A DNA stretch of 12,911 nucleotides. Source: an uncultured Butyricicoccus sp. (GTDB lineage: Bacteria > Bacillota > Clostridia > Oscillospirales > Butyricicoccaceae). Location of the stretch: positions 1-12,911 of the forward strand of contig UQVU01000046.1 in the NCBI GenBank assembly GCA_900544475.1. Reading direction: 5' to 3'. Under the pieces are notes generated by a model. It saw nothing but the letters and a program-made list of their open reading frames with translations, had not been told where the DNA came from and made no database searches. Positions 1 through 7,013 of the stretch are shown here, in pieces; the stretch's first letter is position 1; the number at the start of each line of letters is the position of its first letter. The translations under genes were made by a program, and so were the position numbers.

Positions 1-1
1 T

Positions 2-168
2 TTAAGGCAACACCGCACAATTAAAGCTGCGGCGCTTTGCGGAAATTTTGTGCCCTGACTTTGTTGCGATTTCTTGCGATACGAAAGTCTTGCTTCAAAA
101 CCGCGCCTCGTCAGTACGCAAAATTTACTCGCAAATCGCTCTTGTCCAATTATGCGATATTGCCTTAA
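2..168 (-). repeat. Dispersed inverted-repeat element, long copy 1
   Basis: The copy begins TTAAGGCAA (2-10) and ends TTGCCTTAA (160-168). The two ends can pair over 21 positions (2-22 with 148-168). Three positions (11, 13, 18) are C/A mismatches as plus-strand RNA but G.U pairs as minus-strand RNA, so the minus strand is given as the element's orientation. The core ATTTCCGCAAAGCGCCGCAG (reverse complement of 27-46) is identical in the two other copies. An inner AAAGC-GCCGCA-GCTTT hairpin lies at 23-38. About 94 bp in the middle (52-145) are absent from the short copies. The flanks read TA on both sides if the element is taken as AGGCAA to TTGCCT, which would fit a TA target duplication. No coding frame is credible inside it. 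The repeat structure is seen directly; mobility is inferred. Confidence 0.8.
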
Positions 169-195
169 GGATTGATAGCGTTTTGCCGCGTAGTG

Positions 196-204
196 TGGTA
201 TGAT
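196..204 (+). promoter_or_regulatory. Extended -10 promoter for the zinc-ribbon operon
   Basis: TGG followed by TATGAT (199-204) is an extended -10 (TGnTATAAT-like). The best -35-like hexamer, TTGATA at 172-177, is 21 bases away, which is too far, so the extended -10 probably does the work. The same TGTGGTAT string precedes the GerMN gene and pyrB. The promoter starts only 28 bp after repeat copy 1 and 57 bp before the first gene's ATG. Confidence 0.5.
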
Positions 205-260
205 AATAGCAGACGAAAATCACAGGCGGCGCACGCCGTCTTTCAGGAGGAACAGAAACT

Positions 261-800
261 ATGCCATGGTGCCCGAAATGCGGTTCGGAATACCGCGACG
301 GCTTTACCGAATGCGCGTCCTGCGGCGTGAAGCTGGTGGATAAGCTGACGGACGAGCAGAAAAAGCAGGCAGAGATGGAGGAGCGCCGCGATATGGTGCT
401 GCCCGAGGGCATGAGCCGCCCGGTCGCGGTCTTTACCGCGAAGAACCGCCTTGAGGCCGAGTCCATCGAGGATATGCTGCGCGACAACGACATCCCGGTG
501 TTCGACCGTCCGGCGGCCTTCCGCCAGATCCAGTCGTACAGCGGCGCGGACGCACGCTTCGGCGTGGAGCTTGTCGTGGACGCCTCGCAGACCGCACGCG
601 CCCGTCAGCTGATCGACGAGATGCAGACCGAGCTTTCCGAAAACGAGCTTTCCGAGGACGATCTTGCGCGGCTCGCGGAGGAGCAGGCAGAGCAGATGCC
701 GAAAGCGGAAGTCGAGGACAGCGCGTCCCTGAGGCTCTTGCCCGTCATCGCGGGCATTCTCGTGCTGGCGCTTGTCGTTCTGTATTTTGTGACGCGCTGA
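261..800 (+). CDS. Zinc-ribbon, DUF2007-like, C-terminally anchored membrane protein
   Basis: The 179-residue product starts with a zinc ribbon: C4-x2-C7 and C18-x2-C21. Residues about 53-123 look like a DUF2007 domain (putative signal-transducing fold): they contain the AKNRLEAESIEDMLRDNDIP helix region and end in a VVDASQTARARQLIDEM stretch, both typical of that family. An acidic linker (about 124-150) leads to one hydrophobic segment near residues 157-177, ending at the C-terminus. The protein is therefore probably tail-anchored, with the zinc ribbon and DUF2007 parts in the cytoplasm. The start is supported by AGGAGG at 245-250. A paralogue of the zinc ribbon follows 15 bp downstream. The molecular function is unknown; ligand or nucleotide sensing is only a guess from the DUF2007 fold. 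Confidence 0.85.
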   Translation: MPWCPKCGSEYRDGFTECASCGVKLVDKLTDEQKKQAEMEERRDMVLPEGMSRPVAVFTAKNRLEAESIEDMLRDNDIPVFDRPAAFRQIQSYSGADARFGVELVVDASQTARARQLIDEMQTELSENELSEDDLARLAEEQAEQMPKAEVEDSASLRLLPVIAGILVLALVVLYFVTR

Positions 801-815
801 GGGAGGAGGAAAAGC

Positions 816-1058
816 ATGGCATGGTGCCCGAAATGCGGCTGCGAATATCAGGAGGGCGTTAAAAAGTGCGCCGACTGCGGCCTGCGCCTCATCGACCATA
901 AGCCGGGCAAAGACGAGCTTATCCCGGCGAATGATACGCCGCGCCCGACCGGCCTGCGCCGCATCTTTACGCGAGAGCGCGTGCTGCATATGCTGCGTGC
1001 ACTGATTGCGGTGCTGCTCGCGCTTGCGGCGGCCTACACGCTCGAGGGAATGCTCTGA
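816..1058 (+). CDS. Small zinc-ribbon membrane protein, paralogue of the upstream gene
   Basis: The 80-residue product opens with MAWCPKCGCEYQEGVKKC, closely matching the start of the preceding protein (C4-x2-C7, C18-x2-C21, with an extra C9). It lacks the DUF2007 part. A short polar linker runs to a hydrophobic segment at about residues 60-78, so it is a zinc ribbon on a tail anchor. GGAGGAGG lies just before the ATG, and the gene begins 15 bp after the upstream stop, so the two are almost certainly cotranscribed. It may have arisen by partial duplication of the upstream gene. The function is not known; a partner or regulatory role with its neighbour is inference. Confidence 0.8.
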   Translation: MAWCPKCGCEYQEGVKKCADCGLRLIDHKPGKDELIPANDTPRPTGLRRIFTRERVLHMLRALIAVLLALAAAYTLEGML

Positions 1059-1161
1059 GCGGCTGAAAAGCGTTTGTTCCGGTTTTCCGGTGCAGATAGA
1101 TAAGGCAGAGGCGGCGTTTCCGCTTTCTGCGGTCTGTGTTCCGATTAAGGAGGATACATAT

Positions 1162-1842
1162 ATGAACTACGAAATCAAAGGCACTCCGTTCCCGGTCGTG
1201 ATCTGCAAGGTAGCAGACGGCGAGCGTATGATCACCGAAAAGGGCGCGATGGTCTGGATGAGCCCCAACATGGAGATGCAGACCTCGGGCGGCGGTCTCG
1301 GCAAGATGTTCTCCAAGGCGTTCTCGGGCGAGAGTATGTTCCAGAACATCTACACCGCGCACGGCGAGGGCATGATCACCTTCGGCTCGTGCTTCCCCGG
1401 CCGCATCGTACCGCTTGAAATCGCACCGGGCAGGGAGTTTATTCTTCAAAAGAGCGCGTTCCTCGCGGCGACCGAGGGCGTCGAGCTTTCCATCCACTTC
1501 AACAAAAAGCTCGGCGCAGGCTTCTTCGGCGGTGAGGGCTTCATCATGCAGCGCCTGTCCGGCTCGGGCACGGCATTCGCGGAAATCGACGGCGAGCTGG
1601 TCGAGTACACCCTCGCGCTGGGTCAGAAGCTCATCGTGGACACCGGCAACGTCGCAGGCTTTGAACCCGGCGTTACCATCGACATCCAGCAGGTCCCCGG
1701 CATCAAGAACAAGCTGTTCGGCGGCGAGGGCCTGTTCAACACCACGCTGACCGGTCCGGGCCGCGTATGGCTCCAGACCATGCCGATCTCCAACGTCGCG
1801 CAGTCCATCCGCCCGTTCATCCCGACCGGCGGCAACAGCTGA
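1162..1842 (+). CDS. TIGR00266/AIM24-family protein
   Basis: The ATG at 1162 is chosen because AAGGAGG (1147-1153) sits 8 bases before it. The reading frame is open further upstream, but no start there has a ribosome site. The 226-residue product matches the length and features of the TIGR00266/AIM24 family, a double-stranded beta-helix fold: glycine-rich turns, a segment near residue 73 to 95 with YTAHGEGMITFGSCFPGRI, repeated F/L-x-GEG turns (GFFGGEGF, KLFGGEGLF) and a WLQTMP motif close to the C-terminus. Bacterial members have no firmly assigned biochemical role; the mitochondrial AIM24 homologue is linked to inner-membrane organisation. A weak TTGTTC-17 bp-TAGATA promoter-like pair at 1074-1102 might serve it, or it is read from the zinc-ribbon genes 103 bp upstream. 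Repeat copy 2 follows 14 bp after the stop. Confidence 0.85.
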   Translation: MNYEIKGTPFPVVICKVADGERMITEKGAMVWMSPNMEMQTSGGGLGKMFSKAFSGESMFQNIYTAHGEGMITFGSCFPGRIVPLEIAPGREFILQKSAFLAATEGVELSIHFNKKLGAGFFGGEGFIMQRLSGSGTAFAEIDGELVEYTLALGQKLIVDTGNVAGFEPGVTIDIQQVPGIKNKLFGGEGLFNTTLTGPGRVWLQTMPISNVAQSIRPFIPTGGNS

Positions 1843-1856
1843 GCGCACGATTGCAA

Positions 1857-1923
1857 GGGCAATACCGCATAATCGGACAAAATTTCCGCAAAGCGCCGCA
1901 GCTTTCATGGTGCGGTGTTGCCC
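1857..1923 (+). repeat. Dispersed inverted-repeat element, short copy 2
   Basis: GGGCAA (1857-1862) and TTGCCC (1918-1923) are the ends. Fourteen successive pairs (1857-1870 with 1910-1923) include two U.G pairs on the plus strand. The invariant core ATTTCCGCAAAGCGCCGCAG is at 1882-1901, and the inner hairpin AAAGC-GCCGCA-GCTTT is at 1890-1905. Read on the minus strand, it equals copy 1 with the stretch between its two TTGT tetranucleotides removed. It lies between the AIM24-type gene and cwlD. No run of T follows the stem, so it is not a standard intrinsic terminator. An in-frame ATG of cwlD (1907) lies inside it but has no ribosome site. Confidence 0.8.
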
Positions 1924-1975
1924 AAGACATAACCTGACTGTCTTCCGCGTATGCTGTCCCGAAAGGAGGGGACGT

Positions 1976-2683
1976 ATGCGCGGAAGATGTTTGTTTGCGA
2001 TAGGAGCGGTGACGGCGGTGGCTGTGCTGACGCTCCTGGCCGCGCCCTGCACGGCGGTGCTGCGGACGATGCAGGAGAGCCGCGCCGAGGAAACGCTCGT
2101 GCTCGACGCCGGGCACGGCGGCTTTGACGGGGGAGCGGTGTCGGAGAGCGGCATGAATGAGCAGGCGGTCAACCTGTCGGTCGCGCAGCGGACGCGGGCG
2201 CTTGCGTGCTTTTTCGGGGTGAAAACCGCCATGACGCGGGAGGACGAGCAGGCGCTCGACTACGACTCCGCCCGTTCGGTGCGCGAAAACAAGGTCGCGG
2301 ACATCCGGGCGCGGGAGAAGATCGTAAACAGCTTTGCCTCGCCCGTCTTTGTCAGCATCCACCTCAACAAATTCCCCGACCCGCAGTACCACGGCGCACA
2401 GGTCTTTTACTCCGCGAACAGCGCCGCCGGCAAGCCGCTCGCCGAGGCGATGCAGCGTGCGCTCGTCGAGGGCTGCGACCCGGAAAACCGCCGCGCCGCG
2501 AAGCAGGCCGAAGGCTCGGTCTATCTCATGCGCGTGCTGCGCTGTCCGGCGGTCATCGTAGAGTGCGGATTTCTCTCCAATCCCGAGGAAGAGAGCCGCC
2601 TTGCGGACGAAAATTATCACAAAAAGCTCGCCCTCTGCATCGTGACCGGCTATCTCCGGGATGCAGACGGCCATGGAGGATGA
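1976..2683 (+). CDS. cwlD: N-acetylmuramoyl-L-alanine amidase, CwlD type
   Basis: CwlD removes peptide side chains from muramic acid as the first step in making muramic-delta-lactam in the spore cortex, which germination enzymes recognise. The 235-residue product has an N-terminal hydrophobic segment (about residues 6-28) and an Amidase_3 domain. The expected zinc and catalytic residues are visible: H47 in DAGHGG, E62 in GMNEQ, H129 in VSIHLN and E196 in VECGFLSNPEEE. Length fits CwlD (about 237 residues in Bacillus subtilis). The ATG at 1976 follows AAAGGAGG at 1962-1969; an in-frame ATG at 1907 would start within repeat copy 2 and has no ribosome site. The end of the gene contains the ribosome site of radA, so the two are translationally coupled. 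No clear sigma-E or sigma-G promoter was recognised. Confidence 0.93.
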   Translation: MRGRCLFAIGAVTAVAVLTLLAAPCTAVLRTMQESRAEETLVLDAGHGGFDGGAVSESGMNEQAVNLSVAQRTRALACFFGVKTAMTREDEQALDYDSARSVRENKVADIRAREKIVNSFASPVFVSIHLNKFPDPQYHGAQVFYSANSAAGKPLAEAMQRALVEGCDPENRRAAKQAEGSVYLMRVLRCPAVIVECGFLSNPEEESRLADENYHKKLALCIVTGYLRDADGHGG

Positions 2684-2684
2684 A

Positions 2685-4040
2685 ATGAAACAGAAAACCG
2701 TGTATTTATGCAGCGACTGCGGCTATGAGTCGCCGAAATGGTTCGGAAAGTGTCCGTCCTGCGGCGCGTGGAACACCATGAGCGAGTTCAAGCCTGCCGC
2801 CCCCTCGGTATCGCGCGGCACGACGGGCTTTGTGCGTGGAACCGCACGCCCGACCCTCTTGAAGGACATCGAAACCGGCAACGAGGAGCGGTTTCTCTCG
2901 GGCATCGGCGAGCTCGACCGCGTGCTCGGCGGCGGCGCGGTGCACGGCTCGTTTGTGCTCGTCGGCGGCGAGCCGGGCATCGGCAAGTCCACGCTCCTGC
3001 TCCAGATGTGCCAGGAGATGTGCAAGAACGCCCGCGTGCTCTATGTATCGGGCGAGGAGTCGCTCCGGCAGATCAAGCTCCGCGCCGCGCGGCTGCATAT
3101 TTCCTCGCCCGAGCTGTATATCCTCTCCGAAACCGATATTGACCAGATCATCAACGAGACCGAGCTGATGGCGCCGGATATTCTCATCGTGGACTCCATT
3201 CAGACGGTCTACAAGCGCGACCTCAGCGCCGCGCCCGGCGGCACGACACAGATAAAAGAGTGCGCGATGAGCCTGATGCAGTACGCGAAGAACAAAAACG
3301 TCACCATCTTCATCGTCGGCCACGTCAACAAGGAGGGTACGCTTGCCGGCCCGAAAATCCTTGAGCATATGGTGGACTGTGTGCTGTACTTCGAGGGCGA
3401 GTCGGCAGGGGCGTTTCGCTGCCTGCGCGCGGCAAAGAACCGCTTCGGCTCGACCAACGAGATCGGCGTATTCGAGATGAGCGAGCACGGACTCGTAGAG
3501 GTTTCCAATCCGTCTGCCGCCATGCTCGCCGGCCATCCGCAGGGCGCGTCCGGCAACTGCATCGCCTGCGTCATGGAGGGCAGCCGTCCGCTGCTCGCGG
3601 AGGTGCAGGCGCTCGCCGCCAAGACCCAGTTCGGCGTGCCGCGCCGCACGGCGGCCGGTGTGGACTACAACCGCATGGTGCTGCTGCTTGCCATTCTGGA
3701 GAAGCGCTGCGGCCTGTTTCTGTCGTCAAGCGATGTTTACGTGAACGTCGTCGGCGGCATGCGGCTGGACGAGCCTGCGGTCGATCTGCCGATGCTGCTC
3801 GCCATCGCGTCCAGCTTCCGCGACAAGCCGCTGCCCGAGGGTATCATGAGCTTCGGCGAGGTCGGCCTGACGGGCGAGCTTCGCGCGGTGTCGAACGCCG
3901 GTCAGCGTATCAATGAGGCATATCGTCTCGGCTTCCACACCTGCATCATGCCCGAGCAGGAGGTGGACGAGGAGCTGACGCGCAAGATGAACCTTGTCCG
4001 CGTGAAAACGGTCGCGGACGCCATTCGGGCGGTGCTGTAA
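2685..4040 (+). CDS. radA: DNA repair protein RadA
   Basis: RadA (Sms) is a RecA-like, DnaB-type helicase that helps branch migration and processing of recombination intermediates. The 451-residue product has a C4 zinc finger (C9-x2-C12, C23-x2-C26), Walker A GGEPGIGKST at residues 94-103, Walker B ILIVDS near 172-177, the RadA signature KNRFGSTNE near 251, and a C-terminal Lon-protease-like domain without protease function (DVYVNVVGGMRLDEPAVDLP). Length is typical. The ATG at 2685 is preferred over in-frame ATGs at 2661 and 2673 because GGAGG at 2675-2679 precedes it and the zinc finger begins at once. It starts 1 bp after the cwlD stop. Its 3' end stops 6 bp from the convergent permease gene, with no visible terminator between them. 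Confidence 0.97.
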   Translation: MKQKTVYLCSDCGYESPKWFGKCPSCGAWNTMSEFKPAAPSVSRGTTGFVRGTARPTLLKDIETGNEERFLSGIGELDRVLGGGAVHGSFVLVGGEPGIGKSTLLLQMCQEMCKNARVLYVSGEESLRQIKLRAARLHISSPELYILSETDIDQIINETELMAPDILIVDSIQTVYKRDLSAAPGGTTQIKECAMSLMQYAKNKNVTIFIVGHVNKEGTLAGPKILEHMVDCVLYFEGESAGAFRCLRAAKNRFGSTNEIGVFEMSEHGLVEVSNPSAAMLAGHPQGASGNCIACVMEGSRPLLAEVQALAAKTQFGVPRRTAAGVDYNRMVLLLAILEKRCGLFLSSSDVYVNVVGGMRLDEPAVDLPMLLAIASSFRDKPLPEGIMSFGEVGLTGELRAVSNAGQRINEAYRLGFHTCIMPEQEVDEELTRKMNLVRVKTVADAIRAVL

Positions 4041-4046
4041 GGCACT

Positions 4047-5222
4047 TTACCGCCGCATCGCCTCGATGGGGTTCATACGGGACGCACGCACCGCCGGGAG
4101 CAGTCCTGCCGCGCCGCCGCAGACCGCCGCAAGGAGCGGCAGCGCCGCCGTCAGACGCCATCCCGGCAGCAGAAGGGACGCTGCGGCTTTCAGTGCGCCC
4201 CACGCGCTCAATAGACCGAAAACGCCGCCCGCGGCGCAGAGAAGCACCGCCTCGGTGAGGAAAATCCGCCGGATGTCGCGCTTCTGTGCGCCGAGGGCGA
4301 GGAGAATGCCGATTTCGCTCGTGCGCTCGTGCGCCGCGGACAGCATGCTGCTGAACACGCCGAGAAGCGACACGAAAAGCGCGATGCCGCCGATAGCGAA
4401 GAACAGGAGCGTGCCGAGCGAGGTCAGCCGCTCAACGGTTTCGACCGCGCCCGAGATGCTGCGCACGTAGACCGTGCCCGCGACCTGACCGCGCGTTGTG
4501 AGATAACCGCTGATGCTACGCCCGACGGCGTCCGGGTCGGCGCTTGATGAGCACGCGACAAAGACCTGGTCGGCGCGTTCACTCTCCGAGGCGAGCAGGC
4601 CGTAGGGCAGGTAGACAAGGTCGGGTGCGACCGCCGACAGCATACCGCCGAGCGCCGAGGTCTGGGCCTTTATGACGCCGCAGACGGTAAAAACGCGCTC
4701 CGCGCCGCCGAGCGTCACGCGGACCTCGCGTCCCATGATGTTCGTGCGTCCATAGAGCCGCTGCGCGAGGTCGTCCCCGACCACGGCGACCGCCGCCCCG
4801 GCTTTCACCTGAGAGCGCGAGGGGAGCGCCCCCGCGAGCAGCTCGAGCTGCATGACCTCCCCGAGGTTCTCGTCCGCCCCGACGAGCACGACGCCGGATG
4901 CGCGGTGCCCGGCGCGTACCGTGCCGCCGACCGCCCGGACGGGACTTGCCGCCGCGATGCCCGGCACCGCCTGCACCATGCGTTCGGTGAGGGCGGCGGA
5001 GAGCGGCGCGCCGGAGGCGTTTTCGTCCGTCGATACCGCAAGGCCGCTCACGCCGATGAGGGCGAGGCCGTTTTCGACCTGCCTGCGCCCGAACAGGCCG
5101 AGCGAGGCGATGACGAGAAGCGCTCCTGTGCCGACCGCGACAGACAGCGCCGAGAGCAGCGAGCGCAGCGGACTGCGGCGGATGCCGCGCAGCGAAAAAC
5201 GCAGAATATCCCGGTATTTCAT
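4047..5222 (-). CDS. ABC transporter permease, MacB/FtsX type
   Basis: The 391-residue product has the layout of a MacB-type permease. It has an N-terminal membrane helix (about residues 22-45), a large extracytoplasmic MacB_PCD-like domain to about residue 265, then a FtsX-like core with three membrane helices (about 270-295, 318-342, 350-378). The coupling-helix motif ERTSEIGILLALGAQKRDI is clear, as is the closing SRMNPIEAMR typical of the family. No ATPase domain is fused to it. It begins within the stop of the membrane fusion protein gene (ATGA overlap), with GAGG 7 bases before its ATG. Such permeases export peptides, lipids or drugs, or transmit mechanical force to envelope enzymes; the substrate here is unknown. 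The partner ATPase must be encoded elsewhere. Confidence 0.9.
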   Translation of the reverse strand: MKYRDILRFSLRGIRRSPLRSLLSALSVAVGTGALLVIASLGLFGRRQVENGLALIGVSGLAVSTDENASGAPLSAALTERMVQAVPGIAAASPVRAVGGTVRAGHRASGVVLVGADENLGEVMQLELLAGALPSRSQVKAGAAVAVVGDDLAQRLYGRTNIMGREVRVTLGGAERVFTVCGVIKAQTSALGGMLSAVAPDLVYLPYGLLASESERADQVFVACSSSADPDAVGRSISGYLTTRGQVAGTVYVRSISGAVETVERLTSLGTLLFFAIGGIALFVSLLGVFSSMLSAAHERTSEIGILLALGAQKRDIRRIFLTEAVLLCAAGGVFGLLSAWGALKAAASLLLPGWRLTAALPLLAAVCGGAAGLLPAVRASRMNPIEAMRR

Positions 5223-6169
5223 GGCAAAACCTCGACTTCCGCGCCGCTTTCGAGCGTGTCGGGAGGGGAGAGGATAACGTCCTCGCCGCCCGAAAGTCCC
5301 TCGCGCACCTCGATCAGTTTTTCGAGCAGATAGCCGGTCGTGACGGCGTGCTGCACGGCGCGGCCGTTTCGGACGGTGAACACGTATTCCTGCTCACCGC
5401 GCTGGCACACCGCCTCATAGGGCACCACGACCGCGTTTTCGCGGTGGTCGGTGAAGATTTTGACCGTGGCGCTGCTGCCGGGACGCAGAGAGGGAATTTC
5501 GCCGCTGAAATCGAGCAGGGTCTCGACCGTGGCGCTGCCCGTGCTGCCCGTCAGGCTGACCGCCTGCACCGCGACCGGCGAGAGTGAGGCGACCTTCGCC
5601 GGGTACATCCGGTCGGCGGCGGCGAGGGTGACGTTGGCTTTCTGCCCGGCGGCAAGCTCGTCCGCGTACAGCTCGGGCGTTTCCGCGCGGATGCGGAGCG
5701 AGGACAGGTCAGCCGTCAGAACGCACGGAACGCCCTCTCGCACGGTCTGTCCCTCGCGCGGCAGGCGGAGCACCGTCCCCGAAAAGGGCGCGGTGAGCGT
5801 ATTTCCATCGACCGTCAGGGTTTCGTCCGCCTGCTCCTGCACAGCCGAAAGGACCGCCTGCACATCGGCAGCCGAAAACGCCGCCTCGTCGGTCTTTTCG
5901 AGTGTGCAGAGCACCGCGCCCGTCTCCACGAAGTCCCCCTCGCGCACAAAAACGCGCGAAACTACGCTGCTTTCGGCGGCGCAGAGCGCGGCTGTCCGCG
6001 CCGGAATGAGCGAACCGAACACGGTGACGCTGTTGTAGATGTCCTGCGTCCCGGCGGCAGCGGTGTGTACGGAAAGCGCGGGTTTCTGTCGCGAAAACAG
6101 CAGAACAACGAACAATATGAGCAGAACGGCTGCTGTCAGCAGACAGACGCGCCGGGCCTTTTTCTCCAT
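5219..6169 (-). CDS. HlyD/MacA-type membrane fusion protein
   Basis: The 316-residue product has an N-terminal membrane anchor (about residues 9-27) and no lipobox. A barrel-sandwich (lipoyl-like) half follows, containing AAESSVVSRVFVREGDFVETGAVLCTLE. The helical hairpin is very short (about 30 residues), then comes the second half-motif LTAPFSGTVLRLPREGQTV, then beta-barrel and membrane-proximal regions (VVVPYEAVCQ, GLSGGEDVI). This is the order of the RND/MacA family of adaptors. The ATG at 6169 is preferred: GGAGG lies 8 bases before it, whereas the in-frame GTG at 6178 is fused to that ribosome site. It overlaps the permease gene by 4 bp, so the pair forms one exporter. A weak TATTAT -10 candidate lies at 6216-6211 on this strand, divergent from the GerMN promoter. 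Confidence 0.88.
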   Translation of the reverse strand: MEKKARRVCLLTAAVLLILFVVLLFSRQKPALSVHTAAAGTQDIYNSVTVFGSLIPARTAALCAAESSVVSRVFVREGDFVETGAVLCTLEKTDEAAFSAADVQAVLSAVQEQADETLTVDGNTLTAPFSGTVLRLPREGQTVREGVPCVLTADLSSLRIRAETPELYADELAAGQKANVTLAAADRMYPAKVASLSPVAVQAVSLTGSTGSATVETLLDFSGEIPSLRPGSSATVKIFTDHRENAVVVPYEAVCQRGEQEYVFTVRNGRAVQHAVTTGYLLEKLIEVREGLSGGEDVILSPPDTLESGAEVEVLP

Positions 6170-6239
6170 GGCAAGCACCTCCGGGGAATAGGTTGCCCCG
6201 ATTGAACGAAATAATACTCTACCGCTCGGGCGCAGTTTG

Positions 6240-6248
6240 TGGTATAAT
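6240..6248 (+). promoter_or_regulatory. Extended -10 promoter for the GerMN-domain gene
   Basis: TGG-TATAAT, with a perfect -10 hexamer at 6243-6248 and the TG extension at 6240-6241. No convincing -35 box lies 16-18 bp upstream (it would be around CTACCG). It shares the string TGTGGTAT with the promoters at 196-204 and 7005-7013. It faces away from the membrane fusion protein gene, whose own promoter must overlap this 130-bp region. Confidence 0.6.
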
Positions 6249-6299
6249 GATTATAGGTAAAGAGCAACACATTCTGCCTTTGCAGAGGAGGCGTTTTCT

Positions 6300-6887
6300 A
6301 TGAAGAAAAATACGAAAATCATCGTGGCGGTCGTGGTCATCGTACTGATGGTCGCGGTGGGCTGCATTTACGGCTTTGTGCTGAAACGGGACGTGCCCGA
6401 AGCACCGCCGGCGGACAACACGCAGACCGAACCGGTAACGCCGGACACTCCCGAAACGCCGGACGATACGCAGACCGACAAGCCGGCCGTGCAGCCGGAG
6501 AACCCCAACCCCACGGGCGGCGAGTCCGCGGTGGTCTACGTCCCGGACGAGCAGAGCGAGGCGCTGACCCCGGTCGGCGCGAATGTCGCGGACGACTCGG
6601 ATCAGGCGCTCGTTGACGCGCTTATCTCGGCCGGCGCTCTCCCGAGCGGCGTCAAGGTCGTGTCCTCTGAGCTGAAGGACGGCGTGCTGACGCTCGACAT
6701 GAACGACGCTTACGCCGAGGCGGTCCGCTCCTCCGGCACCACCGGAGAGGAAATGCTCGTCTACTCGCTCGTCAACACCTTCGCGTCCGCGCGGAACGCC
6801 GAAAGCGTTATGCTGACGGTGGACGGCAAGCCGCTCCAGAGCGGTCACGCAATCTACGATTACGCGCTGACCCCGATGGAAAACTGA
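6300..6887 (+). CDS. GerMN-domain membrane-anchored protein
   Basis: The 195-residue product has an N-terminal hydrophobic segment (about residues 7-27), then a Pro/Thr/Asp-rich, probably disordered linker (about 33-75), then a single GerMN domain (about 100-186). The domain shows DQALVDALISAGALPSGVKV, LTLDMNDAYA and the closing VNTFASARNAESVMLTVDGKP, all typical of GerMN. The protein should face outwards from the membrane. B. subtilis GerM has two GerMN domains and works in the sporulation channel between mother cell and forespore; this single-domain protein need not share that role. A cysteine at residue 21 (AVGC) is a poor lipobox match. GAGGAGG before the ATG supports the start. A strong terminator begins 10 bp after the stop, so it is monocistronic. 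Confidence 0.85.
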   Translation: MKKNTKIIVAVVVIVLMVAVGCIYGFVLKRDVPEAPPADNTQTEPVTPDTPETPDDTQTDKPAVQPENPNPTGGESAVVYVPDEQSEALTPVGANVADDSDQALVDALISAGALPSGVKVVSSELKDGVLTLDMNDAYAEAVRSSGTTGEEMLVYSLVNTFASARNAESVMLTVDGKPLQSGHAIYDYALTPMEN

Positions 6888-6896
6888 AAAAGCACG

Positions 6897-6933
6897 GCAG
6901 GAGTCTGTAACAGCCGCAGGCTCCTGCTTTTTT
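6897..6933 (+). terminator. Rho-independent terminator after the GerMN gene
   Basis: GCAGGAGTCTG (6897-6907) pairs with CAGGCTCCTGC (6917-6927) over 11 positions with one U.G pair. The loop is 9 bases, and six T follow at 6928-6933. Confidence 0.92.
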
Positions 6934-6947
6934 CGTGCGGAAAACAG

Positions 6948-6978
6948 GCTTCGCGAAAAAAACCTCTTTTTCGCAAGC
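6948..6978. other. Second hairpin between the GerMN terminator and the pyrB promoter
   Basis: GCTT (6948-6951) pairs with AAGC (6975-6978), and GCGAAAAA (6953-6960) pairs with TTTTTCGC (6967-6974). That makes 12 pairs with one bulged base (6952) and a 6-base loop. It lies upstream of the pyrB -10, so it is not in the pyrB leader. It could back up the preceding terminator or be a protein-binding site. Confidence 0.5.
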
Positions 6979-7004
6979 TGGCTCTTTCTTTTCGCGCGTG
7001 CCTG

Positions 7005-7013
7005 TGGTATGAT
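7005..7013 (+). promoter_or_regulatory. Extended -10 promoter for pyrB
   Basis: TGG-TATGAT places the -10 at 7008-7013. TTTCTT at 6985-6990 is the hexamer at a 17-bp spacing, a weak -35. Transcription should start near 7020, giving a leader of only about 30 bases. That is too short for a PyrR-type attenuator. Confidence 0.55.

Noticed and set aside
1857..1930. Repeat copies as intrinsic terminators
   Set aside because: No T tract follows the stem in copy 2 (AAGACATAACC) or copy 3 (AGAGAACC).
1907..1975. N-terminal extension of CwlD starting inside repeat copy 2
   Set aside because: No ribosome site precedes the ATG at 1907, the added residues are not signal-like, and AAAGGAGG precedes the ATG at 1976.
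967..2232. A 421-codon minus-strand frame across the AIM24 and cwlD region
   Set aside because: It spans two real genes and a repeat, and shows no recognisable domain or ribosome site.
4038..4060. TAAGGCA...ACCGCCGCA at the radA/permease junction resembling the end of the dispersed repeat
   Set aside because: The match is short and broken, the core and second arm are absent, and the bases are explained by the radA stop and the permease C-terminal codons.
6360..6366. Lipobox in the GerMN-domain protein (AVGC, cysteine at residue 21)
   Set aside because: Alanine at -3 and the hydrophobic residues continuing after the cysteine fit a membrane anchor better than a lipoprotein signal.
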